Of a stretch of DNA of 64,000 nucleotides, positions 43,011 to 52,799 are shown piece after piece. Source of the stretch: Nocardia sp. NBC_00508 (GTDB taxonomy: Bacteria; Actinomycetota; Actinomycetes; Mycobacteriales; Mycobacteriaceae); contig NZ_CP107852.1 in assembly GCF_036346875.1 (NCBI RefSeq), positions 124,001 through 188,000 on the forward strand, read 5' to 3'. A program made the translations under genes and the position numbers. Position 1 is the first letter of the stretch. Each line of letters opens with the position of its first letter. The notes under the pieces were generated by a model, which worked only from the letters and a program-made list of their open reading frames with translations, was not told the origin of the DNA and made no database searches.

Positions 43011-44078
43011 GTGGGCGTCGAGGTCAGGACCGAGGGTGTAACCAAGTCCTTCGGTTCGCAGCGAATTTGGCAGGACGTATCTCTGACGTTGCCGTCCGGC
43101 GAGGTCAGCGCCCTGCTGGGCCCGTCGGGCACCGGTAAGTCCGTGTTCCTGAAGTCTCTGATCGGTTTGCTGCGCCCGGAGCGCGGCTTGATCTTCATCG
43201 ATCGCACCGATATCACCACCTGCTCCAATAAGGAGCTCTACGAGATCCGCAAGCTCTTCGGTGTGCTGTTTCAGGATGGTGCGCTGTTCGGCTCGATGAA
43301 TCTGTTCGACAACGTGGCGTTCCCGTTGCGCGAGCACACGAAGAAGAACGAGTCCGAGATCAAGAAGATCGTGATGGAGAAGCTGGAGCTGACCGGTCTG
43401 CTCGGGGCCGAGGGCAAGCTGCCCGGCGAGATCTCCGGTGGTATGCGCAAGCGTGCCGGTCTGGCCCGCGCCCTGGTGCTGGATCCGCAGATCATCCTCG
43501 TCGACGAGCCCGACTCCGGTCTGGACCCGGTCCGTACCTCGTACCTGTCGCAGTTGCTGATCGATATCAACGCGCAGATCGACGCCACGATCCTGATCGT
43601 CACGCACAACATCAACCTGGCCCGGACGGTGCCGGACAACATCGGCATGCTGTTCCGTCGCCAGTTGGTGATGTTCGGTCCGCGGGAGGTGTTGCTGACG
43701 TCGGAGGAGCCGGTGGTCAAGCAGTTCCTCAACGGCCGGATGATCGGTCCGATCGGCATGTCCGAGGAGAAGGACGAGGCGCAGATGGCGCGCGAGCAGG
43801 CGCTGGTGGACGCCGGTCACCACCACGGTGGCGCCGAGGAGGTCGAGGGGATCATCCCGCAGATGCGGGCGACGCCGGGCATGCCGGTGCGTCAGGCGGT
43901 GCTGCGGCGTAAAGAGCGCGTCCGGGAGATCATGCGCACGCTGCCGCACGCGGCTCAGGTCGCGATTCGCGAGTCGCTCGACGAAGACGGTGGAGACACG
44001 CAGGTGCTTCCCGCATACACGCAGGCCGGGCCAAATTACGACGGTGGCACAGCGGAATTGGCGGCGCGTACGTGGTGA
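43011..44078 (+). CDS. mceG: Mce transporter ATPase MceG (Mkl/MlaF-like)
   Basis: 355 aa. ABC ATPase: Walker A GPSGTGKSVFLKSLIG near 36-51, Q-loop VLFQDGALFGSM near 86, signature ISGGMRKRAGLARAL near 140, Walker B IILVDEPDSGLDP near 162, and switch His in LIVTHNINLAR. The LxGPSGTGKSVFLKSLIGLL block and a long C-terminal extension (about 250-355) mark the MceG/Mkl group, which energises all Mce lipid importers of a cell. GGAGG at 43001-43005 with 5-bp spacing fixes the GTG at 43011. It lies alone, 14 kb from the mce operon, as in mycobacteria. Confidence 0.9.
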   Translation: MGVEVRTEGVTKSFGSQRIWQDVSLTLPSGEVSALLGPSGTGKSVFLKSLIGLLRPERGLIFIDRTDITTCSNKELYEIRKLFGVLFQDGALFGSMNLFDNVAFPLREHTKKNESEIKKIVMEKLELTGLLGAEGKLPGEISGGMRKRAGLARALVLDPQIILVDEPDSGLDPVRTSYLSQLLIDINAQIDATILIVTHNINLARTVPDNIGMLFRRQLVMFGPREVLLTSEEPVVKQFLNGRMIGPIGMSEEKDEAQMAREQALVDAGHHHGGAEEVEGIIPQMRATPGMPVRQAVLRRKERVREIMRTLPHAAQVAIRESLDEDGGDTQVLPAYTQAGPNYDGGTAELAARTW

Positions 44079-44187
44079 CCCGTCCGTAGCCGACGGCATG
44101 GAGTGGCCGATCGAGAGAAGTCGGCCAGAACCAGGATTTGCGAGTTGCCATCGCCGTCGAAAAAAGGGCGGGCGGGAGCGGCTAGCC

Positions 44188-45030
44188 TTACCTGCTGAAG
44201 GACAGAATTGCCGCAGCAACCTCCGAGGGCTTCTCCTGCTGAACCCAGTGGCCAGCTTCCGCGACAAGCGTAGTACCTCGATCGTCGGCACAGACTATCT
44301 GCTCCATCGCACGAAGTGCCCCCGGGGTTGGTGAATGCCCCAGTCGCGCTCTCCCGCAATGAAACAGGCCGGAACCGAGATCGTGCATCCGGTGAGGAAG
44401 GCGAGCTCTGCCAAGTACGCGGCGTTTGTGCGAATCCGGTACCACTGCAGCCCGCCTTGGAATCCCGTTCGCTGGTACTCGGCCACGAAGACAGACAGTT
44501 CGCTGTCGGTCAGACACGGCGAATTGTCTTGATGTTCACCACTTTTGGAGTGAAAGTAGGCCCTCATGAACTCGTGCAAGCCCTGCGGTGGAGCTGACAT
44601 GTCATCGTTTGCTTGGGGTGTCGCGAAGTAGGTTGGTAGTGCTTTCGGGGTGGGGTGAGCGAGCCGAGGGCCGCCGACAGATCCTCCGCCGGAGGCGACG
44701 TCCGCTGTCCCCAGGGCAGTGCCGACACCCCGGCGAACGGCGCACTCATCATGACCACACTGCGGAAAACATCGGGTCGGACCATTGCACAGTAACCGGC
44801 AACCGCGGAGCCGAGATCGTGCCCGACAACCCCGGCGTCCCACTCGATTTCGAGGGCTCGCAGTAATGCGACCATATCGGTGACCAGATTCAGATTCCGA
44901 AACTGCGCGATATCCGCGTCGTAGCGTCCTTCCCATCCCGTAGTTCGGCCAAATGCGCGGAGGTCTGGCGCGACAACGTGGTATCCGGCTCCGGCCGTGG
45001 ACACCAGAGGAGTTCGCTCGCAAAGCCGAA
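44188..45030 (-). pseudogene. epoxide hydrolase-like alpha/beta hydrolase, multiply frameshifted
   Basis: Minus-strand pieces in different frames make up one hydrolase: GAGYHVVAPDLRAFGRTTGW and VVGHDLGSAVAGYCAMVRPD (nucleophile Asp in GHDLGS) in the first; HEFMRAYFHSKSGEHQDN and TISVPACFIAGERDWGIHQP in the second; and LVAEAGHWVQQEKPSEVAAA (catalytic His) ending at 44188 in the third. The N-terminal HGWP oxyanion segment is missing. At least two indels and a truncation rule out function. Confidence 0.75.
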
Positions 45031-45187
45031 TGGATATTGGGACTTCCCGATCAGCCTGGTGTCGGCGCGCAGGCGGGCACAGCGGCTCGAGCTGGCCGGT
45101 CCGAGCAGATTCGCCGAGGCGCCCCCTCATTGCGGCGCCTCGGCGAATCCCCGCCAAGCATGGCGAGCTGACCAGTGGACGACCCGG

Positions 45188-46744
45188 TTACGTATCGACG
45201 GCCACCGGTTCGGCATCCGCGGCTGTCCCACCCCCTGTCCTGCCAGCGCCGGAACCCCTTCGGCCGCGCACCAATCGGATCGCTTTTGCGATCAGCGGCC
45301 ACAACAGGATCATCGCGATCAGCGTGTACACCGCCACGGAGAACCAGGTGCTTACCAATCCGCCGAGGTCGCCGTCGCTGATCTGTAGCGCCCGCCGCAT
45401 CTGCTGTTCCGCGTTCGGTCCGAGGATTACCCCGATGATCGCCGGCAGCAGCGGCAGCCCGAATCGGCGCATGACGAAACCGATGACGCCGATCACCAGC
45501 AGCAGAACCAGATCGACCAGATCAGCGCTGATCGCGTACGCACCGACGGTGGCGAAGAACAGAATCCCCGCGTAGAGGTACGGGCGCGGAATCGACAGTA
45601 GCTTCGCCCAGACCGGCGCCAGCGGCAGATTCAGCGCGAGCAGCAGGGTCGTTCCGATGAACAGGCTCGCGATGAGGGTCCATACCAGTTCCGATTCCCG
45701 CTGGAACAGCAACGGTCCCGGCTGGATGCCGTACTGCTGGAAGGCCGCGAGCATCACCGCCGCGGTCGCCGTCGTCGGCAGGCCGAGGGTGAGCATCGTG
45801 GTCAGCGTGCCCGCCGCTGACGCGCTTGCGGTGGCCTCGGGTCCGGCGACGCCCTCGATGGCGCCCTTGCCGAATTCGTCGCGGTGCTTCGACAACCGCT
45901 TCTCGATCGCGTAGGACAGGAACGTCGGAATCTCCGCTCCGCCCGCTGGGACCGAGCCGAACGGGAATCCGATGAGCGGTCCGCGCAGCCAGGGTTTCCA
46001 CGACCGCGCCACGTCCTGCTTGCTCAGCCAGGGCCTGCCGACCGGAATCGGCTGGGCGGTGCGATGGCGCAGATGAGCGGCCACCCACAGCGCCTCGCCG
46101 ACCGCGAACAGCCCGACCGCGACCACGATCACGTCGATGCCGTCGGCCAGTTGCAGTGCGCCGAAGGTCAGCCGCTGCTGCCCAGTGATCGGGTCGAGCC
46201 CGATCAGGCCGAGCGTCAAACCGAGGCCGAGCGAGGCGAATCCGCGTACTCGGGAGCTGCCGAGCACCGAGGTGACCGCGATGAACGCCAGCAGCATGAT
46301 CGCGAAATAGTCCGGTGCGCCGATGTTCACCGCGAGATCGGCGACCGCAGGCGCCAGCACCACCAGCAGCAGCGAGCCCGCGATACCGCCGATGAAGTGC
46401 CCGATCGCCGCGGCTGCCAGCGCCTGCGCGCCGCGCCCCCGCCGCGCCATCGGATGGCCCTCGATCGCGGTCACCACCGCTGCGGTCTCGCCGGGTGTGT
46501 TCAGCAGGATCGACGTGGTGGAACCGCCGAACATGCCGCCGTAGTAGATCCCGGCGAACATGATGAACGCGCCGGTCGGCTCCACGCTGTAGGTGATCGG
46601 CAGCAACAGCGCCACCGCCATCGCCGGCCCGATACCGGGCAGCACTCCGATCGCGGTGCCGAGCAGCACCCCGATCGCCGCAAGCAAAAGATGTGTCGGG
46701 GTCAGCGCGGTGCCGAAGCCCTCGATCAGGTTATCCAGTCCCAT
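45188..46744 (-). CDS. tctA: tripartite tricarboxylate transporter large permease TctA
   Basis: 518 aa membrane protein with about 12 helices. The TctA signature [20 protein letters not shown] near 30-49, [22 protein letters not shown] near 65-86 (in parts), and the second repeat [21 protein letters not shown] near 260-280 with [12 protein letters not shown] later are all visible. It works with TctB and the periplasmic/lipoprotein TctC to import carboxylates using an ion gradient. It is the last gene of tctCBA, 1 bp after tctB. A basic Arg/Gly tail follows the last helix. Confidence 0.93.
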   Translation of the reverse strand: MGLDNLIEGFGTALTPTHLLLAAIGVLLGTAIGVLPGIGPAMAVALLLPITYSVEPTGAFIMFAGIYYGGMFGGSTTSILLNTPGETAAVVTAIEGHPMARRGRGAQALAAAAIGHFIGGIAGSLLLVVLAPAVADLAVNIGAPDYFAIMLLAFIAVTSVLGSSRVRGFASLGLGLTLGLIGLDPITGQQRLTFGALQLADGIDVIVVAVGLFAVGEALWVAAHLRHRTAQPIPVGRPWLSKQDVARSWKPWLRGPLIGFPFGSVPAGGAEIPTFLSYAIEKRLSKHRDEFGKGAIEGVAGPEATASASAAGTLTTMLTLGLPTTATAAVMLAAFQQYGIQPGPLLFQRESELVWTLIASLFIGTTLLLALNLPLAPVWAKLLSIPRPYLYAGILFFATVGAYAISADLVDLVLLLVIGVIGFVMRRFGLPLLPAIIGVILGPNAEQQMRRALQISDGDLGGLVSTWFSVAVYTLIAMILLWPLIAKAIRLVRGRRGSGAGRTGGGTAADAEPVAVDT

Positions 46745-46745
46745 T

Positions 46746-47351
46746 TCAGATCATCCCGTCCAGCGGACCGCCGGGCAGTGGCACATCGAGCAACCGCACG
46801 AACACGACGTAGGTGACCAGTGCGAGTGCGACGGCGACCAGCGGGTCGCGTAGCCAGTGCCTGCTGCCGAGCGCGTACGCGGCGCCCCAGAACAGCAGGG
46901 CACCCGAGATGGGGAATCCGACGATATCGATCAGCACGATATTGCCGACGAACACGCCGACGAGCAGCAGAACGGTCCGCCATTCCGGCGGCGTCGCCAG
47001 GTCGATGTCCTCGCCTGCTTCGGCCTCGCCTCGTCCGCCGCGCAGCACGTCTACGGCCAGCGTGACGGCGACCACCAGCAGCAGCGCACCCACGGCCAGC
47101 GGCATCGCTTTCGGACCGACCGGGCCGCGCTGGGTGTAGCCGACCGGCATGGTCATCGCATCGATGATCACCAGCGCACCTGAACCGGCCAGCAGCACAA
47201 CCACTCCCAGTTCGGCGTGTTCCCGCAGCCAGCCGGACAAGGACCCCACGGTGTTGCTGCCCTGCCGCTGCTTGTTGATTTCGGCGTCGCTGCCTTTGGG
47301 TCCGCTGATACCTATTCGTGCATGGCTGCGCTCCGGTCCGTCGCTGGTCAT
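46746..47351 (-). CDS. tctB: tripartite tricarboxylate transporter small subunit TctB
   Basis: 201 aa from the ATG at 47351, whose start overlaps the tctC stop (ATGA). A polar N-terminus (1-38) precedes four helices: about 44-64 ([18 protein letters not shown]), 80-100, 125-150 and 165-190. The spacing and the conserved [17 protein letters not shown] stretch fit TctB. It is required for transport together with TctA. Slightly long N-terminus for the family. Confidence 0.85.
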   Translation of the reverse strand: MTSDGPERSHARIGISGPKGSDAEINKQRQGSNTVGSLSGWLREHAELGVVVLLAGSGALVIIDAMTMPVGYTQRGPVGPKAMPLAVGALLLVVAVTLAVDVLRGGRGEAEAGEDIDLATPPEWRTVLLLVGVFVGNIVLIDIVGFPISGALLFWGAAYALGSRHWLRDPLVAVALALVTYVVFVRLLDVPLPGGPLDGMI

Positions 47352-48325
47352 CCGACCCCCAGTTCGCTCAGCACCGACCCGACCTGGTCGGTCTGTCGCT
47401 GGATGAAGGAGCCGAACTCGTCGCCGGTGAGGTACGCATCGCCCCAGCCATTCTTCGCAAGCGCGTCCTTCCACTGCGCCGAGCCGTGCATTTTCGTGTA
47501 GGCGGCGATGAGGGCCTGGCGATCGGTCTCACTGATACCGGAGGGCGCCACCACGCCGCGCCAGTTGGTGAATTCGACGTCGATGCCCGCCTCCCTCAGT
47601 GTCGGCGCGTCCACACCGTCGATTCGTTTCGGACCGGTCACCGCGAGCACCCGAAGCTCACCCGCCTGGATCTGGTCGAGGTACTCGCCGACGCCCGAAA
47701 CGCCGAAGCCGAGTTTGTTGCCGAGGATCGACGCGAGCAGCTCGCCGCCGCCATCGAAGGGCACGTAGTTGACCTGCTTCGGCTCGATCCCGATCGCCTT
47801 GGCCACCAGCATCGGAGCCAGGTGATCGGGTCCGCCCGGCGAGGAGCCGCCGCCGACCGGGACCGCACCCGGGTTCGCCTTCCACTCGGCCGCGAGCTGC
47901 TTGATATCGGTGTACTTGGAGTTCTTCGACACCACGATGATGTCCGGCTCCTCGACCAGTCGTGCGATCGGTGTGGTCTCGGTCAGGTCGGACGGCGACT
48001 TGTTCGTGTAGACGCTGCCCACCACCCCGAGGCCCATCTGCATCACCAATTTGCCGTTGCCGTTCTCGCCGACCAATCGGCCGAGGCCTACCGTGCCTCC
48101 GGCGCCCGGCAGGTTGAAGACCTCGACGGACCGCGCGATGTTCGCGTCCTCCATGGCCTTCGCCGAGGTGCGTGCGGTGATGTCGTAGCCGCCGCCGGGG
48201 GAATTCGGCACCATGATCCGCAGGCCGGTGATCTTGTCGGCACCGCCGCCCGTGTCGGTGCAGGCCGTCATGGATACGGCTGCCAGCACACCGACGATGG
48301 CGGCAAGCAGTTTCGGGGTTCGCAT
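47348..48325 (-). CDS. tctC: tripartite tricarboxylate transporter binding lipoprotein TctC
   Basis: 325 aa. N-terminal signal with lipobox: hydrophobic LLAAIVGVLAAVSM then TAC (Cys 22). The TctC fold follows: LRIMVPNSPGGGYDITARTSA near 36-56, NLPGAGGTVGLGRLV, GLGVVGSVYTNK, and DHLAPMLVAKAIGIEPKQVNY near 160-180. It captures a tricarboxylate or related acid outside the membrane for TctAB. First gene of the operon, divergent from a CitA/CitB-like two-component system that most likely induces it. Confidence 0.92.
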   Translation of the reverse strand: MRTPKLLAAIVGVLAAVSMTACTDTGGGADKITGLRIMVPNSPGGGYDITARTSAKAMEDANIARSVEVFNLPGAGGTVGLGRLVGENGNGKLVMQMGLGVVGSVYTNKSPSDLTETTPIARLVEEPDIIVVSKNSKYTDIKQLAAEWKANPGAVPVGGGSSPGGPDHLAPMLVAKAIGIEPKQVNYVPFDGGGELLASILGNKLGFGVSGVGEYLDQIQAGELRVLAVTGPKRIDGVDAPTLREAGIDVEFTNWRGVVAPSGISETDRQALIAAYTKMHGSAQWKDALAKNGWGDAYLTGDEFGSFIQRQTDQVGSVLSELGVG

Positions 48326-48501
48326 TGTCGATCCTCATCTCTTCATCGAACTGGCGAAATTGTGAGCACTGTCACTGCGCTGTGTCTGCTTTGCGTCCGC
48401 AACGGTCGTTGTGTTCGTAGTGTTCACAGCAGAGCAGGCCACGGATCGGCGTGGTACGGGTCACACTGGCTGCGGGTGATTTGCCAGGAGGTACCAGGAC
48501 C

Positions 48502-50079
48502 GTGGGCAAGAAGGGCTCGCTGGCACGTCGGCTGCTCGCCTTGCAGCTGCTGATCGTGCTCGTCCTGCTCGCGGCGGTAGCCGCGGTGGTGGTTGCGCAG
48601 GCGAGCGAGACATTCCGGACCACCGAATCGCGGCGGATGCTCGGTATCGCCGAAGATGTCGCGGCCAATCCGAGCCTGCGTGCGCTGCTCGCCGATCCGA
48701 AGCAGCATCTGCGGCTCGCGCCGTTCGCCACGTCGGCGCAGGTGGCCTCCGGCGCGGACGTGGTGGTGATCGCGCGGGCCGACGGCAAGGTGCTCACCTC
48801 GCAGTACCCCGACGAGATCGGCGAGCCGCTACGGCTGGCCGATTCGTCGGTGTCCGAGGGCCGGGCCTGGGTGGGCGAGATCGACGGCTCGGTGGTGGCG
48901 CACGTTCCAGTGATCGCCCAGGACACCCACCGCGTCGTCGGCTTTGTCGCCGCACGCAAACAGCAGCCCTCCGTCTGGCAGGTACTCACCGATTCGTTTT
49001 CCGGTCTGCTCGGTGTGCTCGGCATCGCGAGCGCGCTCGGCGTCGCCGGATCGATGTCGGTCGCCTGGTGGGTGAAGCGGCAGACCTTCGGCCTGGAGCC
49101 GGCCGAGATCACCGGGCTGGTCGAACATCGAGAAGCGATGCTGCACGGCATCCACGAGGGCGTCGTGGGGCTGGACCAGCAGCAGCGGATCACCCTGGTC
49201 AACGATCAGGCCAGGGTGCTGCTCTCGCTGCCGGCAACGGTGGTCGGGCAGAACGTCCACGACCTCGGGCTCAACGAGCGCGTGCTCGATGTGCTCACCG
49301 GTAGAGCCGCGGGCACCGACCTGATCGGCCTGCGCCGCGGCAAGGTGCTGGTGATGAACCGGACCCCGATCAGACGGCGACAGCGGACCCTCGGCGCCGT
49401 CGTCACGTTGCGCGACCGCACCGAGCTGGTCCGGCTGCAAGATCAATTGATCGCGCACCGCAACACCACTGGAACCCTGCGCGCCCAAGCGCACGAGTTC
49501 CGCAACCGGCTGCACACCATCGCCGGGCTGATCGAACTCGGCGAGTACGACGAGGTCCGCCGTTACGTCAGCCGGGTGAGTGCCAGCAGCGATCAGTGGC
49601 AGGCCGAGGTGACCGGCCGGATCGGTGATCCCGCGGTCGCCGCGCTGCTGATCGCCAAGGCCAGCCTCGCCGCGGAACAGGGCATCGAGCTGCGCATGTC
49701 GAAGACGAGCGAGCTGGGCGAGCCGGACGAGGCATTGTCTGCGGACATCGTCACGGTGCTCGGCAATCTAGTGGACAACGCGCTGGACGCCCTGCGCGGA
49801 CCCAGCGCAGGCTGGATCGAGGTCGATCTGCGGCAAGCCGATACCGAAGTGCAAGTAGTGGTCCGCGACTCCGGCCCCGGCGTCGCGCCCGAACTCGCGC
49901 GGGAGGTGTTCCGGAACGGCTTCACCACCAAGGCCGCCGAGCAAGGCGGGCAGCGCGGTCTCGGATTGGCGATCACCAGGCAGGCGTGTGTTCGCCGAGG
50001 TGGTTCGGTCTCAGTACACAACGCCGAGGGTGCGGTATTCACCGCAACACTGCCGATTGTTCCGGAGATGCGGCGGTGA
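48502..50079 (+). CDS. sensor histidine kinase, CitA/DcuS family
   Basis: 525 aa from the GTG at 48502 (AGGAGG at 48486-48491). Helix near 10-32, an extracytoplasmic PAS-like (sCache) sensor about 35-165 with VVVIARADGKVLTSQYPDEIG near 85-105, a second helix near 170-190, a cytoplasmic PAS (GIHEGVVGLDQQQRITLVND), then LRAQAHEFRNRLHTIAGLIE with the phospho-acceptor His near 330, and HATPase LVDNALDAL, GPGVAPEL, GLGLAITRQ. Such kinases detect citrate or C4-dicarboxylates. Overlaps the regulator gene and is divergent from tctC. Confidence 0.92.
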   Translation: MGKKGSLARRLLALQLLIVLVLLAAVAAVVVAQASETFRTTESRRMLGIAEDVAANPSLRALLADPKQHLRLAPFATSAQVASGADVVVIARADGKVLTSQYPDEIGEPLRLADSSVSEGRAWVGEIDGSVVAHVPVIAQDTHRVVGFVAARKQQPSVWQVLTDSFSGLLGVLGIASALGVAGSMSVAWWVKRQTFGLEPAEITGLVEHREAMLHGIHEGVVGLDQQQRITLVNDQARVLLSLPATVVGQNVHDLGLNERVLDVLTGRAAGTDLIGLRRGKVLVMNRTPIRRRQRTLGAVVTLRDRTELVRLQDQLIAHRNTTGTLRAQAHEFRNRLHTIAGLIELGEYDEVRRYVSRVSASSDQWQAEVTGRIGDPAVAALLIAKASLAAEQGIELRMSKTSELGEPDEALSADIVTVLGNLVDNALDALRGPSAGWIEVDLRQADTEVQVVVRDSGPGVAPELAREVFRNGFTTKAAEQGGQRGLGLAITRQACVRRGGSVSVHNAEGAVFTATLPIVPEMRR

Positions 50080-50747
50080 TCCGGGTGCTCGTCGTCGACG
50101 ACGACTTCATGGTTGCCAAGGTGCACTGCGGATATGTCGCCAAGACACCGGGTTTCGCCCTTGTGGGCGTGGCGCACACAGGTGCCGACGCGCTGCGCAT
50201 GATCGGCGAACTGCGCCCGGATCTGGTGCTGCTCGACATCTATCTGCCCGATATCGATGGCCTGACTGTATTGCGGGGCATCCGAGAATCAGCCGAAGCG
50301 ACCGATGTCATGGTGATCAGCGCGGCAGACGATGTGGACACCGTCCGCGCCGCGGTGCGCGGCGGCGTGCTGCACTACCTGATCAAGCCGTTCACCTATG
50401 GCGCGCTCTACGACCAGCTGCGGCATTTCGCCGCGCTACACGCCAAGCTCGGTGTGCTGTCGCGGGCCGCGCAGTCGGATGTGGACGAGGTTTTCGTCGG
50501 GCGTCCGCGTGGATCGGCCGCGCTGCCGAAGGGGCTGACCGCGCAGACCGCGGAACTGGTGGAACAAGTGTTGCGCGCGGCGACTCCCGATCTCTCCGCG
50601 CAGGAGTGCGCCGAGGCCACCGCGCTGTCGCGCGTCAGTGCCCGCCGATATCTCGAGTATTTCGTGGAAACCGAACGGGCCCAGGTGCGGTTGCGCTACG
50701 GCGGCACCGGCCGCCCGGAGCGCCGATACCGCTGGATCGGCGGCTGA
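50076..50747 (+). CDS. response regulator, CitB/DctR family
   Basis: 223 aa. GTG at 50076 overlaps the kinase stop (GTGA). Receiver: DDDFMVAKVH near 8-17, phospho-acceptor Asp in LVLLDIYLPDIDGLTVLRG near 54, and Lys in YLIKPFTYGALYDQL near 106. The C-terminal part (about 160-223) holds an HTH, LSAQECAEATALSRVSARRYLEYFV read in parts, as in CitB/DpiA regulators. Expected to activate tctCBA in response to the carboxylate sensed by its partner kinase. Confidence 0.92.
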   Translation: MIRVLVVDDDFMVAKVHCGYVAKTPGFALVGVAHTGADALRMIGELRPDLVLLDIYLPDIDGLTVLRGIRESAEATDVMVISAADDVDTVRAAVRGGVLHYLIKPFTYGALYDQLRHFAALHAKLGVLSRAAQSDVDEVFVGRPRGSAALPKGLTAQTAELVEQVLRAATPDLSAQECAEATALSRVSARRYLEYFVETERAQVRLRYGGTGRPERRYRWIGG

Positions 50748-50915
50748 TCGGCCACGACACCGACGCGGTACTACAGCTGCGTGGTGCTGACCCGGTCTCC
50801 CCATATCGACACCACATCGTTGAGGGCATTGGATATCCGCCAGAGCTCTCGTTGCAGGTACCAGCACCACAGAGGCGCCACTGAGCAACGGCTTGGAATG
50901 GCCCCGGATCTGGGG

Positions 50916-51509
50916 CTAGTAGGCCAGGGTCGCGAGTACGGCGTGCGCGGCGCGTTTGGCCTGACTATGACGCTGGGGTCCGGAGACGTCCTGCAGGTCG
51001 AACGCCCAGTGCGCCTCGAAGAGGCAGGCTAGCGCATACGCTGCCATGGCTATCCGGTCGTCATCGGCGTGCGGAAACTCCTCGTGCAGTTGCTGTTCCA
51101 ACTCCGGTAGCCAACGATGCATCCACAACTCACGCAACTGCGCTCGGACTTGCGGGTCGCGGGCACTCAAGGCGACCAGCTCGATCCAGACAATCAGGTC
51201 TTCTCGACTGTGATAGGCGCCTGGCTCGAACATCGCGTCGATCCGCACCGCCACAGGTTCGGTCGCGGTGGTCCGCAGCATGGCCGACCCGTAGGCGGCG
51301 ACGGCCTCGGCGACAAAGGCGCGCGTCAACCCGTCGCGACTACCGAAATAGTGCAACACCAGCGTGCGCTGCATTCCCGCCGCTTCTGCCACCCGGGACA
51401 GAGTCGCGTTGGCCAGCCCGTCCCGGGCCACCACGCCGGCCATCGCCCGCAGGATTTCGACTGTTCGTTCCCGCGCCTTGCTGGGCCGACCTACTTTATT
51501 TACTATCAC
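50916..51509 (-). CDS. TetR-family transcriptional regulator
   Basis: 197 aa from a GTG at 51509. N-terminal HTH: ERTVEILRAMAGVVARDGLAN then TLSRVAEAAGMQRTLVLHYF, with the GSRDGLTRAFV continuation. The ligand domain is helical (AMFEPGAYHSREDLIVWIELV, LMEDSARDPQVRAQLRELW-like). The start codon lies inside a perfect dyad, which suggests autorepression that also blocks the divergent gene at 51540. A longer frame upstream crosses the divergent gene and is rejected. Confidence 0.85.
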   Translation of the reverse strand: MIVNKVGRPSKARERTVEILRAMAGVVARDGLANATLSRVAEAAGMQRTLVLHYFGSRDGLTRAFVAEAVAAYGSAMLRTTATEPVAVRIDAMFEPGAYHSREDLIVWIELVALSARDPQVRAQLRELWMHRWLPELEQQLHEEFPHADDDRIAMAAYALACLFEAHWAFDLQDVSGPQRHSQAKRAAHAVLATLAY

Positions 51510-51519
51510 AACAGTAAAT
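51498..51519. promoter_or_regulatory. TetR operator overlapping the start codon
   Basis: Perfect inverted repeat ATTTACT-N8-AGTAAAT. It covers the tetR GTG (51507-51509) and ends 20 bp before the divergent ATG at 51540, so one bound dimer could control both genes. Strikingly AT-rich for this genome. Confidence 0.7.
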
Positions 51520-51539
51520 CTATTCGAGGAGCGTTCGTC

Positions 51540-52766
51540 ATGCGAGTGCTGGTACTGGGCGGAGCGGGTGTGATAGGCCGGGTCGCGGCGCGCGTCCTGA
51601 GCGCCGCTGCGACCGTGACGAAACTGGTCGTCGCCGATCTCCATGGCCGACGGGCCGAGTCGGTAGCCCAGAGCCTGGGGCCCAAGGCATTCGGTCGGCG
51701 TGTGGATGTGACCGATCGGCAGGCATTGGACGCGATGCTGCGTGAATGCGACGTCGTGGTGAACACCGTCGGTCCGTTCTTCCGATTCGGAACGCAGGTC
51801 TTGTCGGCGGCCGTGGCGGCGGGCCGCGACTATGTCGATATCTGCGACGACTGGGAGCCGACTCTGGAGATGCTGGCGCTGGACGATCGCGCCCGCGCCG
51901 CGGGTGTCACCGCCCTGGTCGGCATGGGCGCGAGTCCGGGCGTCGCGAATCTGCTCGCGGTTACCGCCGGACGTGAACTCGACATTGTCGAGAGCGTGGT
52001 CACGGGATGGAACATCGCCGACGCCGCACAGCCGGGCTCGCCACACACCAACCAGCCCAGTGCGGCCGTGGAGCACGGGATGCGGCAAATCAGTGGGACG
52101 ATTCGGATTACCCGCAACGGCCGGCTCGTGGATTGCCCCGCGCTGGAGAAGGTCGACCTGGACTATCCGGGCATCGGCCCGATCCAGGGCCGCAGTTTCG
52201 GTCATCCCGAGGCGGTAACTCTGCACCGAGCATTCCCCGGCCTGCGTAACAACATCAATATCGCTGTGGGGGACAGAATTACCCTCGCGACGCTGTCTGC
52301 GTTGCGAGTCGGCATGGATCACCGGATTCTGACCCAGCACCGCGCGGCGCGTATCGCGGCCTTCGCCGAACGCATGTTGCCTACCAACCCAGCCGACATC
52401 ATCAAACCCAGTGGCCCGCCGCCACTGTTCGCTCTGGTCCGCGGTACCCGCAACGGCAGGCACGCCACAGCGGCGACCGCACTGGCTCAAATTCCCGGCT
52501 TGACAATGGGCGAGAACACCGGCGTCCCCCTGGCTGTCACCACCCTGCTCCTCCCCTCGATCCGCCGTCCCGGAGTGCATCCGCCGGAAACACTGATCGA
52601 CCCGGAAGAGTTTTTCGCCGCATTCGCGCCCTACTGCATCGGAAACCCCGCTGCGACCGCGATGACCGTGACGACCCGTTCGTGGACAACACCCGAGGCC
52701 AACGTCGAAAACCTTTCCGCCGCGCTGCTCACCGCGTTCCTCGCGCCGCAACCAGCCACACCGTGA
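51540..52766 (+). CDS. saccharopine dehydrogenase-like NAD(P)-binding protein
   Basis: 408 aa, ATG at 51540 with GAGGAG about 12 bp upstream. Rossmann start MRVLVLGGAGVIGRVAARVL, then VVVNTVGPFFRFGTQVLSAAVAAGRDYVDI near 75-104 (in parts) as in saccharopine dehydrogenase NADP-binding proteins. The central GMGASPGVANLLAVTAGREL near 130 is also conserved; the C-terminal part is the catalytic/dimer domain. Similar actinobacterial proteins include trans-acting enoyl reductase-like and lysine-pathway-like enzymes; substrate unknown. Controlled by the divergent TetR. Confidence 0.8.
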   Translation: MRVLVLGGAGVIGRVAARVLSAAATVTKLVVADLHGRRAESVAQSLGPKAFGRRVDVTDRQALDAMLRECDVVVNTVGPFFRFGTQVLSAAVAAGRDYVDICDDWEPTLEMLALDDRARAAGVTALVGMGASPGVANLLAVTAGRELDIVESVVTGWNIADAAQPGSPHTNQPSAAVEHGMRQISGTIRITRNGRLVDCPALEKVDLDYPGIGPIQGRSFGHPEAVTLHRAFPGLRNNINIAVGDRITLATLSALRVGMDHRILTQHRAARIAAFAERMLPTNPADIIKPSGPPPLFALVRGTRNGRHATAATALAQIPGLTMGENTGVPLAVTTLLLPSIRRPGVHPPETLIDPEEFFAAFAPYCIGNPAATAMTVTTRSWTTPEANVENLSAALLTAFLAPQPATP

Positions 52767-52799
52767 CGACGGCGCCCCGAGCATCCCGGTAGCGGTCGC

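Noticed and set aside
42885..44291. 468-codon minus-strand frame
   Set aside because: Antisense of mceG; repetitive Leu/His/Arg composition without known features.
45884..46816. 310-codon plus-strand frame
   Set aside because: Antisense of tctA; composition is an artefact of GC-rich third positions.
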